In this document: in pieces, positions 1 to 5,973 of the stretch
Numbering within the stretch: the first letter of the stretch is position 1
How the letters are laid out: every line of letters begins with the position of its first letter
Assembly: GCA_900769145.1 (NCBI GenBank)
Contig: CAAGFN010000228.1
Span: 1 to 6,402, forward strand
DNA from: Rikenellaceae bacterium
GTDB lineage: Bacteria > Bacteroidota > Bacteroidia > Bacteroidales > UBA932
Length of the DNA: 6,402 nt
Direction: 5' to 3'
Program-made: the position numbers and the translations under genes
The notes under the pieces: generated by a model
Databases searched by the model: none
Seen by the model: the letters and a program-made list of their open reading frames with translations, nothing else
Told to the model about the DNA's origin: nothing

Positions 1-116
1 ACGATACTCACGATTACAACCCCCGGTTCTCCAGTATTGTCCACAAGGCTGACGTTCATGGGCTTTATGGTATGCCGAAATTCCTTCTCCGCGTGAAAGA
101 ATAATGACTCCGGAAA
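1..116. other. Undecided edge, possible partial coding sequence
   Basis: Two codon-aligned frames are open here and I cannot decide between them. On the plus strand, frame 3 reads from the window edge to a double stop TAA-TGA at 102-107 and would be the last 33 residues of a gene (ending FLLRVKE). On the minus strand the same codon boundaries are open from 116 to 1, with an ATG at 59-57 (MNVSLVDNTGEPGVVIVSI), and this could be the start or a fragment of a gene running out of the window. Base use by codon position does not separate them. I recognise neither peptide. At most one is real. Confidence 0.25.
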
Positions 117-510
117 TTATTACGGAAAATAGAATTGTATGACATCACTATGGAGCATATTCTCGGTATATTCCAAGTCACTTCGTGCAATTCATCGAGC
201 AGGGGGTAAACCCAACCGGGATAGCTGTGAGGCAATTCGTGACGCTCGATGGCGTCATTTCCGTGACATCGAGCGGGGCAACTTGGCTTACAGATATCTG
301 TGCCGCGTCAACCCCCGCTCGATGAATTGCAGGAAGATAGGCCATGCTTCGTGTGCATGCACCGGCGACGGAATAAACGACCTCCGCCGCCTAAAGCCAG
401 GGTGCTTCGCCAAGCTATGGGCAGCGGCTCGCTCGCATTGCTTTAGGAACCTGCAGATCGTGCGGGGGATTGTTTGGATATTATCGGTTAGGATTTTCAG
501 TTTTATTTAT
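117..510. other. Gene-less stretch upstream of the OmpA gene
   Basis: No convincing protein gene. The open frame 139-513 has an unnatural Arg/Cys-rich composition and runs through the inverted repeat. Apart from that repeat, I see the palindrome GTGCATGCAC (353-362) and the inverted pair CCTAAAGC (390-397) / GCTTTAGG (440-447), enclosing about 42 nt that is GC-rich and could fold. These symmetries suggest non-coding structured or mobile-derived DNA. I recognise no known RNA family. Confidence 0.5.
186..331. repeat. Long imperfect inverted repeat (hairpin element)
   Basis: The arms 186-200 (TGCAATTCATCGAGC) and 317-331 are perfect reverse complements. After one unpaired A at 201, GGGGGT (202-207) pairs with ACCCCC (311-316), giving 21 pairs with a single bulge. 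Inside are further nested symmetries: GCTCGATG (244-251) with CATCGAGC (267-274), TGACGC/GCGTCA (240-245/252-257), and the palindrome ACAGATATCTGT (290-301). CATCGAGCGGGG (267-278) can also pair with 313-324, so two alternative folds compete. No obvious target duplication flanks it. It could be a MITE-like insertion, a structured RNA or a DNA hairpin site; function unknown. Confidence 0.7.
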
Positions 511-518
511 TAGATTTG
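511..518 (+). promoter_or_regulatory. Bacteroidota -7 promoter element for the OmpA gene
   Basis: TAGATTTG fits the TAnnTTTG consensus of the Bacteroidota primary sigma factor exactly and lies 36 bp before the chosen ATG at 555. No clear TTTG is seen 19-21 bp upstream, so the -33 half is weak. Transcription would begin near 524, leaving a leader of about 30 nt. Confidence 0.5.
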
Positions 519-554
519 CAGGAGAAGTGAATCATTAACTTATTAGTGTTCAAT

Positions 555-2054
555 ATGAAAAGCATAGCGAAGCGAATTTTGCTGCTGGCGGCAATTCTTG
601 CCCCGGTGGCTCTCGGTGCCCAGACGAAGAACGATCTTCCTGATTTCGAAATCACCGGAAATGTCCGCAGCGGACTCAATTCCCTGATGTACAAAGTTGA
701 CGGAACCGCCTCCAAACCTTCCCTTGGACTTGGCGGCGGCATTGGCTTCGACTGGTTCTTCAAGCCGGCCTGGAGTTTCAGTACAGGTCTGGAATACTCT
801 CTTTACAACGGTTCGATTGATCTTGATGAGGTTGCGAGTGCCCAGTTGCGGGATTATGACGGCAACTATAAGGCAGTATATCATCATACGCTCAAGAACT
901 TCTCCGAGAAACAGCGCATGGGAGCACTTCAGGTGCCTGTGATGTTCAAGTGGCTGACTCCGCTCAAGGTCACATCTCCACACAGATTCTATATCGGCTT
1001 CGGAGCCAAAGTAGGCTTCAATATCAACGGCTCATATAAGCAGGAAGTTTCTGCTCTGGATTTTGAGTACCGGGACGGTTGGTACTATCAGGAACCGGAA
1101 TACTCTTACACTGAAGAATTTCCAGGCTTCAAGACCGGCAAGAATGATTTGAAATTCGGCCTTATGAATGTGACCGGTTCATTGGAACTCGGCTTCAGGT
1201 GGAAACTCGGCAAGGGCCCTGTCGCCCTCTATACCGGAGTGTATGTGGATGCGGGCATTCCGAATGTATTCCCGAAAGTGTCCGACAATCCTCTGGTTTA
1301 CTCTGCGGAGGATGATATGCCTCCAATTGAGATGGCACCGAGACGCAGTGGCGGGCTTGACGATGCTGCGGGCGGAAATGATAATAATTACCTGCATAAT
1401 TCCATTCTCCAGGGCCACAAGCCTCATTCAGGCAAGGTTGTTTCCCCTAATGAGAACGGGTATCCCGAGATGGAGTGGAATACTCCGACGTCACATTACT
1501 CCAAGCATCTCACGACCCTCAGCAGCGGAATTGTCCTGAAACTTGCTTTCGGCATCCGCAAGAAGAAACCTGTCCCTGCCCCTGTTATTCCAGTCTTTGT
1601 CCCGGAGCCGGAACCTGAGGAGGCCGAGCCTGTTGTCGAGCCTGAGGAGGAGCCTGCCAAGATGGAGGTCAAGGAACTTGAAATCAAGGAAATCCCTGTT
1701 GAGATAAAGAGGAGCATGATGAAGATGTCCAACGCCCTGTTCGAGTTTGACAAGTTCAACCTTACCGACGAGGTTGTGACCGAACTTGACAAGGTGACCG
1801 CATGGCTCATTGACAATCCTGACCTCAATGTGGCCGTGGAAGGACATACAGACAGCATTGGAAGTGACGAGTACAACCAGCGTCTCTCCGAGTCCAGGGC
1901 AAAGGCCGTGATGGAGTACTTCATTGCTCACGGTGTCAAGGCTGAGAGGCTCAGTTATGTCGGCCATGGCGAGTCCATGCCTATTGCTGACAATGCAACT
2001 GAGGAGGGCCGCAGGCTGAACCGCCGCGTCGAGCTCAAGATTGTAGAGGAATAG
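555..2054 (+). CDS. OmpA-family outer-membrane protein with N-terminal beta-barrel
   Basis: The product is 499 residues from ATG 555. I prefer this start to the in-frame GTG at 546 because MKSIAKRILLLAAILAPVALGAQ is then a clean signal peptide with cleavage likely after Ala22. Residues about 30-335 are rich in alternating aromatic and Gly strands (for example 57-85, 124-160, 199-232) and end in a strand at 322-335, as expected for an outer-membrane beta-barrel. A Pro/Glu-rich linker spans 338-368. Residues about 393-497 are an OmpA C-terminal peptidoglycan-binding domain, with FEFDKFNLTDE (397-407), GHTDSIGSDEYNQRLSESRA (430-449) and GRRLNRRVEL (485-494), which carry the usual Asp and Arg contacts to diaminopimelate. 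By family it should tether the outer membrane to peptidoglycan. It appears monocistronic, with its own promoter and terminator. The long 240-315 insertion looks like a surface loop. Confidence 0.9.
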   Translation: MKSIAKRILLLAAILAPVALGAQTKNDLPDFEITGNVRSGLNSLMYKVDGTASKPSLGLGGGIGFDWFFKPAWSFSTGLEYSLYNGSIDLDEVASAQLRDYDGNYKAVYHHTLKNFSEKQRMGALQVPVMFKWLTPLKVTSPHRFYIGFGAKVGFNINGSYKQEVSALDFEYRDGWYYQEPEYSYTEEFPGFKTGKNDLKFGLMNVTGSLELGFRWKLGKGPVALYTGVYVDAGIPNVFPKVSDNPLVYSAEDDMPPIEMAPRRSGGLDDAAGGNDNNYLHNSILQGHKPHSGKVVSPNENGYPEMEWNTPTSHYSKHLTTLSSGIVLKLAFGIRKKKPVPAPVIPVFVPEPEPEEAEPVVEPEEEPAKMEVKELEIKEIPVEIKRSMMKMSNALFEFDKFNLTDEVVTELDKVTAWLIDNPDLNVAVEGHTDSIGSDEYNQRLSESRAKAVMEYFIAHGVKAERLSYVGHGESMPIADNATEEGRRLNRRVELKIVEE

Positions 2055-2074
2055 CACATTTGCATTTTTTGTGT

Positions 2075-2113
2075 TCGCCATCGTGCCTTTTTGCGGGTGC
2101 GGTGGCGATTTTT
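2075..2113 (+). terminator. Intrinsic terminator of the OmpA gene
   Basis: TCGCCATCGTGCC (2075-2087) pairs with 2096-2108 through 13 positions (10 Watson-Crick, 3 G-U) around a short loop, and TTTTT (2109-2113) follows immediately. It lies 21 bp after the stop codon. Confidence 0.85.
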
Positions 2114-2179
2114 CGGGCAGACGCCTCTTGATTCATATATTTTGTCTCTCAATTCATAACCCGGAGCCGGATTCCCGGC

Positions 2180-2187
2180 TAACTTTG
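2180..2187 (+). promoter_or_regulatory. Possible -7 promoter element for the lipoprotein gene
   Basis: TAACTTTG matches TAnnTTTG exactly. It lies after the OmpA terminator and 75 bp before the lipoprotein ATG. I see no good TTTG 19-21 bp upstream. An alternative off-by-one match, TATATTTTG, lies at 2136-2144. Confidence 0.4.
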
Positions 2188-2190
2188 CCG

Positions 2191-2230
2191 GCGTCATCCC
2201 CGGAGCGACCTTTGGCGTCATCCCCGGAGC
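2191..2230. repeat. 16-bp direct repeat, period 24
   Basis: GCGTCATCCCCGGAGC occurs at 2191-2206 and again, identically, at 2215-2230. A third shorter relative, CCCGGAGC, sits near 2159-2166. The repeats lie between the proposed promoter and the lipoprotein start, so they would be in its mRNA leader. Confidence 0.8.
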
Positions 2231-2262
2231 AACGAAACATTGAAACAACTAAAAACAAGAAT

Positions 2263-2967
2263 ATGAAAACATTGACAAAACTTGCGTCCGCCGCATTGCT
2301 GTGCGCTTGCGTCTGCATGTCAGGCTGCGAGTTGACAACGGGCGGGGAGGAGGCGGAAGTCCTTGGCGTAGCCCCGAAATTCGACATTGCACAGAACATT
2401 TACAATGGGCAGACCTACCTGATTGACCTTAAGGCCGCCTGCGAATACAGGTTTGAGACCAGCTCCGCAGCCCTGACAATTTACAAGGAGGGCGGGAAAT
2501 ATTACGTGAAGGCCAATCTCGCCAATGTACCAGGCTATATCTACGGGGACAAGGAAGTCACCGTCAAGGCCTACAATGTCAATGACCCCACAGTCGCCCC
2601 GTCCATTGTCTATGTCAATGTAGTAAGCTGGACAGTAAAGCTTTATGACAAGAATGGCAAGGAGTATGTCAATGCTGTTGACCTGCTTGAACCGGGTGAT
2701 AAATACACTGCCAGGATGACCGAGTCGGAGAGCGGCAAGACCGTCACGTCAATTCCTGGCGCATCTGACGGGAAATCCAACCCTCAGAAACTGTCCTGGC
2801 GTATATGGTACATGTTTGACGGGGACGAAACCAATCTCTATCCTTCTGCGACAGATGCAGTTTCGGTGACATTCGCCGCACCCTACAGCGTAGTGGCTCT
2901 CACGGCTACTCTCAATGACGTGGAAGACCCCCATTTCTGGGATGTGTACGACAGGGAAATCAACTGA
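2263..2967 (+). CDS. Small secreted lipoprotein of unknown function
   Basis: The product is 234 residues from ATG 2263. This start is preferred because the preceding 20 bases are A-rich, typical of Bacteroidota, and because it places a lipoprotein signal peptide at the N-terminus: MKTLTKL, a hydrophobic Ala/Leu/Cys-rich core, then MSGC with the lipidated cysteine at 22. The upstream extension to 2071 crosses the OmpA terminator and is not credible. The mature part begins ELTTGGEEAEV and lacks a clear surface-export motif, so periplasmic or surface location is open. Residues about 35-230 show alternating beta-type strands (SIVYVNVVSWTVKLYDKNGK, 111-130; SVTFAAPYSVVALTATLND, 202-220), suggesting two small Ig-like or beta-sandwich domains. 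I do not recognise a family. No terminator follows before the purF promoter. Confidence 0.8.
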   Translation: MKTLTKLASAALLCACVCMSGCELTTGGEEAEVLGVAPKFDIAQNIYNGQTYLIDLKAACEYRFETSSAALTIYKEGGKYYVKANLANVPGYIYGDKEVTVKAYNVNDPTVAPSIVYVNVVSWTVKLYDKNGKEYVNAVDLLEPGDKYTARMTESESGKTVTSIPGASDGKSNPQKLSWRIWYMFDGDETNLYPSATDAVSVTFAAPYSVVALTATLNDVEDPHFWDVYDREIN

Positions 2968-2994
2968 ATTGTCCCGGGTCCGAGAGCTGAATTA

Positions 2995-3026
2995 TTTGCG
3001 TAAGTACGATAAAAATCATACATTTG
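2995..3026 (+). promoter_or_regulatory. Promoter of the purF homologue
   Basis: TTTG at 2995-2998 and TACATTTG at 3019-3026 are separated by 20 bp and match the Bacteroidota TTTG / TAnnTTTG consensus closely. Transcription would begin near 3032, leaving a leader of roughly 20 nt before ATG 3051. The heptamer ATTTGCG covers both halves (2994-3000 and 3022-3028), and its inverse CGCAAAT lies on the start codon (3046-3052). Confidence 0.75.
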
Positions 3027-3050
3027 CGGCCGGAAAAATTCAATTCGCAA

Positions 3051-4481
3051 ATGGGAGGATTATTTGGAACAATAACCAGGGAGAATGAATGCGCCCGCGA
3101 CCTTTTCTACGGGACAGACTATCACTCTCATCTCGGTACCCGCCGGGCCGGAATGGCAACCTACAGCAAATCGGAAGGATTCTTCAGAAGCATCCACAGT
3201 CTTGAATCGTCCTACTTCAGGACAAAGTTCGAAGCCGAACTGCCTAAATTCAAGGGCTCCTCGGGAATCGGGGTCATCAGCGACACTGACGCGCAGCCGC
3301 TTCTGATGAAATCCCATCTCGGTCGCTTTGCAATCGCAACGGTCGCCAAGGTTAATAACCTGGACGAAATCTCCGCCTCGCTTCTCGACAAGAATATGCC
3401 CCTGAGCGAGTTCAGCAGCGGAAGAATCAACCAGACCGAGCTCATTTCCCTCCTCATTATCCAGGGCAATGACATTGTGAGCGGCATTGAGAATGTCTTC
3501 CGTGCGGTGAAGGGTTCCTGCACAATGCTCCTCCTCACAGAGGACGGAATCATTGCCGCAAGGGACAGCTGGGGACGTACCCCTCTCATAATCGGCCGTA
3601 AGGAAGGCGCATACGCCGTGGCGGGGGAGACCACCTCGTTTGCGAATCTGGACTATGAGATTGAACATTATATCGGCCCGGGCGAGATTGTCCGGATCAA
3701 GGCGGACGGCTATGAGGTGCTCCGCAAGCCGAACAGGGGAATGCAGGTTTGCTCATTCCTCTGGATATACTACGGTTTTCCAACCAGTTTCTACGAGGGC
3801 CGCAATGTAGAGGATATGAGGAATGAGGCCGGCCGTATAATGGGTGAGGAGGACAAGACTGAGGTTGATTACGCCTGCGGCATCCCGGACAGCGGAATTG
3901 GTATGGCAATCGGCTATGCTGAGGGCCATAAAGTGCCATACAAGAGGGGAATATGCAAATACACCCCTACATGGCCGAGGTCATTTATGCCGGTGAACCA
4001 GGAGATGCGCAATCTCGTGGCCAAGATGAAACTGATTCCGAATTCCGCTATCCTGAAGGACAAGAGAGTGCTTTTCTGCGATGACAGCATTGTCCGCGGC
4101 ACCCAGCTCAGGGACAGCACGAAACTCCTTCACGAACTCGGAGCCAGGGAGGTACACATGCGTATCGCCTGCCCGCCGCTCATCCACGCCTGCCCTTTCG
4201 TGAACTTCTCTGCCAGCAAGAGCGAACTTGAGCTCATCACGAGGCGGGTAATACAGGATTTCGAGGGCGAGAATCCACAGAATATCGAGGCATATTCCAC
4301 TACCGGTTCTCCTGAATACAACAGGATGGTGGAGGAGATTGCCAGGAGGCTTAATCTTGATACATTGAAATTCAGCAAGATAGAGTCAATCGTGTCTGCT
4401 ATCGGCCTGCCCAAGTGCCAGATCTGTACGCATTGCTTCGACGGTTCGTCGTTCCATACATTGGAGGAGGAGAACAACTAG
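3051..4481 (+). CDS. purF: PurF-family phosphoribosyltransferase, glutaminase site lost
   Basis: The product is 476 residues from ATG 3051; the in-frame TTG at 3024 lies inside the promoter. PurF normally transfers ammonia from glutamine to PRPP, giving phosphoribosylamine, the first purine step in the cytoplasm. The N-terminal half (1-225) is the class II amidotransferase fold and the rest a type I phosphoribosyltransferase. The PRPP motif VLFCDDSIVRGT (340-351) is intact. Cys234 (VCSFLWIYYGFPTS), Cys381 (HACPF) and Cys456/Cys459 (CQIC, with Cys462 nearby) correspond to the four Fe-S ligands of the Bacillus-type enzyme. The oddity is at the start: MGGLFG replaces MCG, so the nucleophilic cysteine is Gly. 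The H-x-R motif, the oxyanion Asn-Gly and the later Asp also seem replaced (71-83, 97-103, 126-131). It may use free ammonia or do something else. The gene symbol is given by family only. Confidence 0.85.
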   Translation: MGGLFGTITRENECARDLFYGTDYHSHLGTRRAGMATYSKSEGFFRSIHSLESSYFRTKFEAELPKFKGSSGIGVISDTDAQPLLMKSHLGRFAIATVAKVNNLDEISASLLDKNMPLSEFSSGRINQTELISLLIIQGNDIVSGIENVFRAVKGSCTMLLLTEDGIIAARDSWGRTPLIIGRKEGAYAVAGETTSFANLDYEIEHYIGPGEIVRIKADGYEVLRKPNRGMQVCSFLWIYYGFPTSFYEGRNVEDMRNEAGRIMGEEDKTEVDYACGIPDSGIGMAIGYAEGHKVPYKRGICKYTPTWPRSFMPVNQEMRNLVAKMKLIPNSAILKDKRVLFCDDSIVRGTQLRDSTKLLHELGAREVHMRIACPPLIHACPFVNFSASKSELELITRRVIQDFEGENPQNIEAYSTTGSPEYNRMVEEIARRLNLDTLKFSKIESIVSAIGLPKCQICTHCFDGSSFHTLEEENN

Positions 4482-4527
4482 AGTTGCTTCGAGCGGGAAG
4501 GCATCTCATTTCTCCGGACCAGGCCCT

Positions 4528-4553
4528 CCCAAACTGCGTTTGGGTCCCTTTTT
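4528..4553 (+). terminator. Probable intrinsic terminator after purF
   Basis: CCCAAAC (4528-4534) and GTTTGGG (4538-4544) form a perfect 7-bp stem with a TGC loop, followed by TCCC and then TTTTT (4549-4553). If the IS110 left end is at 4548, as the guide match suggests, the T-run belongs to the inserted element rather than the original locus. Confidence 0.6.
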
Positions 4554-4560
4554 AGATTTG
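4553..4560 (+). promoter_or_regulatory. -7 element, possible bridge-RNA promoter
   Basis: TAGATTTG matches TAnnTTTG exactly and would start transcription at about 4565-4568, precisely where the outer stem of the structured RNA begins. No TTTG lies 19-21 bp upstream in the integrated copy. This would fit a promoter completed only when the excised circle joins right end to left end, as is known for some IS110 relatives; that part is inference. Confidence 0.45.
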
Positions 4561-4565
4561 CACCG

Positions 4566-4795
4566 TGATTTCAATATGGAGTTACGGTGTTATTTGTTGT
4601 TGTAACTTTGGCATAAGCCGATCAGGTGAACTATGGGTCCCTCTAGAGTTTATCTCTTAAGCGGGTATTAGACCTCGTATCGGTGAAAGTATAACAAGAA
4701 AGGTTAACAGGAAAGAGAAAGCGAACTAAACTCACTTCCAGACAAAATGTCCCAAGCCCGTATTAGGCTTTCTCTTTCCCCATATTGAAATGACC
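4566..4795 (+). ncRNA. Candidate IS110 bridge RNA
   Basis: A closing stem of 12 perfect pairs joins 4568-4579 to 4780-4791. A 5' hairpin follows (4580-4585/4602-4607). The first loop domain is closed by CCGAT/ATCGG (4618-4622/4679-4683) and AGGT/ACCT (4624-4627/4672-4675), enclosing 44 nt (4628-4671). The second is closed by a perfect 13-bp stem (4710-4722/4767-4779), also enclosing 44 nt (4723-4766). Both 44-nt loops begin GAACTA and end GTATTAG, share AAGC at loop positions 32-35, and hold a 3-bp hairpin at positions 19-21/27-29 (GAG/CTC versus GAC/GTC, a compensated pair). The parts that differ most, positions 7-15 and 30-31, are where guides sit in the IS621 bridge RNA as I recall it. By that analogy the first loop binds target and the second donor DNA. 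Exact ends are uncertain. Confidence 0.8.
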
Positions 4796-4806
4796 ATTTA
4801 GAATGA

Positions 4807-4838
4807 TAGACATTGCGGTCTAATAAAAGTATCAGTCA
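4807..4838 (+). repeat. Hairpin-plus-tail repeat, left copy
   Basis: TAGAC (4807-4811) and GTCTA (4818-4822) form a small hairpin, followed by AAGTATCAGT (4827-4836). A diverged direct copy with the same layout lies beyond the transposase at 5943-5973. About 24 of 31-32 positions agree, including the exact ten-base tail. It lies between the structured RNA and the transposase start. Confidence 0.7.
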
Positions 4839-4879
4839 AGTTCATTATGTTGTTAACCGAGATAAAGCACAACAAAGTT

Positions 4880-5875
4880 ATGGTTTTTAATCATTATCTG
4901 GGCATTGATATCTCAAAAAAGACACTCGATGCCGCTCTTATCATCAAAGAAGGTGAAATCGTAGGCCAGACGAAAGTCGCAAACAATCAGCAAGGGTTCA
5001 AAGAATTGTTTTCCTGGGCCAAGAAGAAGGGTGCAAAAAATGTAGAAACATTAGTGTGCGCTGAGCATACTGGAATCTATGGTTATGATCTTCAGGTATG
5101 GCTGGATGACAACCGGTTATCATTCTCTTTCGTCCCAGCTCTGGAAATCAAAAAATCTCTCGGAATAAGAAGAGGAAAGAATGACTCCGTGGACGCTGTC
5201 AGAATAGCAGAATATGCTTATCTTAGGCGAGAGACAATAGCACTAAGCCATAAGCCGTCGGATAGTATCTTTGCCCTCAAGGCTTTGCTAGGCGAGAGGA
5301 AACAATACGTAAGGACAAGAGCCGGCCTCCTGGCCAGGAAGGATGCTTTGGACCAATATGAGTCACAGGAAAGCAGGGATCGACGCGATAATATCATCCA
5401 AATGCTGACGCAGAATGTTGAGTCTCTCGAGAAGCAGATGATGCAGATAATAAAGACAGATGAATCTATCTACAACAGTTATAAACTTATTACTTCCGTA
5501 AAGGGCATAGGGCTGGTAAATGCCGTTAATACGATAGTTTACACGAACAACTTTACGTCATTCCAGACAGCGAGACAATATGCTTGTTATTGTGGGATAG
5601 CTCCTTTTGAACACAAATCCGGCACCAGTATAAAAGGCAGGACAATGGTATCATCGCTTGGATGCCATCAGCTAAAGGCTGAACTATCAATGGCAGCACG
5701 AAGTGCAATCATAAACGATCCATGGCTTCGCAAATATTACAAGCGCAAGATGGAAGAAAAGGGAAATGTCTCGGGTGCACATGGCGTTGTACTTAATGCC
5801 ATCAAGTTCAAACTAGTGGTAAGAATGTTCTCCGTAATCAAGTCTGGGGTTCCATACAAGGTTATGGCATACTAA
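4880..5875 (+). CDS. IS110-family transposase (bridge-RNA-guided recombinase)
   Basis: The product is 331 residues from ATG 4880. I prefer this start to ATG 4847 (11 residues longer) because family members begin a few residues before the GIDISK strand and the bases before 4880 are A-rich. The N-terminal RuvC-like DEDD domain shows Asp10 (LGIDISKKTLDAAL), Glu62 (CAEHTGIYG), Asp102 and Asp105 (GKNDSVDAVRIAEYA). A helical, coiled-coil-like middle spans about 130-195. The C-terminal Transposase_20 region has the helix-hairpin-helix SVKGIG (206-211) and the ACYCGIAPFEHKSGTS segment (235-250), whose Ser247 is the likely catalytic serine. Length and residues are those of an intact enzyme, so the element may be active. 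Family members cut and paste through a circular intermediate, guided by the RNA encoded beside them. The gene runs in the same direction as purF. Confidence 0.93.
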   Translation: MVFNHYLGIDISKKTLDAALIIKEGEIVGQTKVANNQQGFKELFSWAKKKGAKNVETLVCAEHTGIYGYDLQVWLDDNRLSFSFVPALEIKKSLGIRRGKNDSVDAVRIAEYAYLRRETIALSHKPSDSIFALKALLGERKQYVRTRAGLLARKDALDQYESQESRDRRDNIIQMLTQNVESLEKQMMQIIKTDESIYNSYKLITSVKGIGLVNAVNTIVYTNNFTSFQTARQYACYCGIAPFEHKSGTSIKGRTMVSSLGCHQLKAELSMAARSAIINDPWLRKYYKRKMEEKGNVSGAHGVVLNAIKFKLVVRMFSVIKSGVPYKVMAY

Positions 5876-5879
5876 TAAA

Positions 5880-5916
5880 TAACCGGCTGAACTACTTTTA
5901 CTTATAGTACCGGTTA
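5880..5916. other. Inverted repeat just after the transposase gene
   Basis: TAACCGG (5880-5886) and CCGGTTA (5910-5916) are perfect reverse complements, with ACTA/TAGT (5891-5894/5905-5908) able to extend the stem inside. No T-run follows, so it is not a standard intrinsic terminator. It may slow transcription out of the transposase gene or act as a right-end structure. Confidence 0.5.
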
Positions 5917-5942
5917 GAGTCGCTGTTGGCAAATTAAAATAC

Positions 5943-5973
5943 TAGACATCCTGTCTGTTAGAAGTATCAGTTA
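5943..5973 (+). repeat. Hairpin-plus-tail repeat, right copy
   Basis: TAGAC-ATCCT-GTCT (5943-5956) forms a small hairpin, followed by AAGTATCAGT (5962-5971). It matches the copy at 4807-4838 in order and spacing. It implies that the IS extends at least this far right, because the partner lies inside its left part. Confidence 0.7.

Larger units (their letters stand above)
4548..5973 (+). mobile_element. IS110-family insertion sequence (right end approximate)
   Basis: The element consists of a DEDD/serine IS110 transposase preceded by a long non-coding left part with a two-loop RNA structure, the layout of the IS110 group (bridge RNA upstream), unlike the IS1111 group where it lies downstream. 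The left end is placed at the CT core (4548-4549), because the bases before it match the first RNA loop's left guide. The right end is placed provisionally at the end of a repeat (5943-5973) that matches one within the left part; the true end could lie further right. The element is visibly more AT-rich than purF. IS110 elements usually lack terminal inverted repeats and none are seen. Confidence 0.7.

Noticed and set aside
186..331. Integron attC site or CRISPR-related repeat
   Set aside because: No RYYYAAC/GTTRRRY-type ends at the expected places, no integrase nearby, and no regular spaced repeats.
139..513. Plus-strand open frame of 124 codons
   Set aside because: It runs through the long inverted repeat, has an unnatural Arg/Cys-rich composition, and shows no domain or start signal.
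543..983. Minus-strand open frames within the OmpA gene, also 503-763, 1491-2081 and 1496-1924
   Set aside because: They overlap a well-supported gene in full and look like antisense shadows.
3024..3050. Upstream TTG start for the PurF homologue
   Set aside because: The TTG is part of the -7 promoter element, and the family begins at the MGG position.
4478..4650. Second match between loop 1 and the left flank: CTAGAGTT at 4643-4650 and 4478-4485
   Set aside because: The loop copy lies partly in the internal hairpin rather than the guide position, the genomic copy includes the purF stop codon, and the eight-base match is more likely by chance than the nine-base one.
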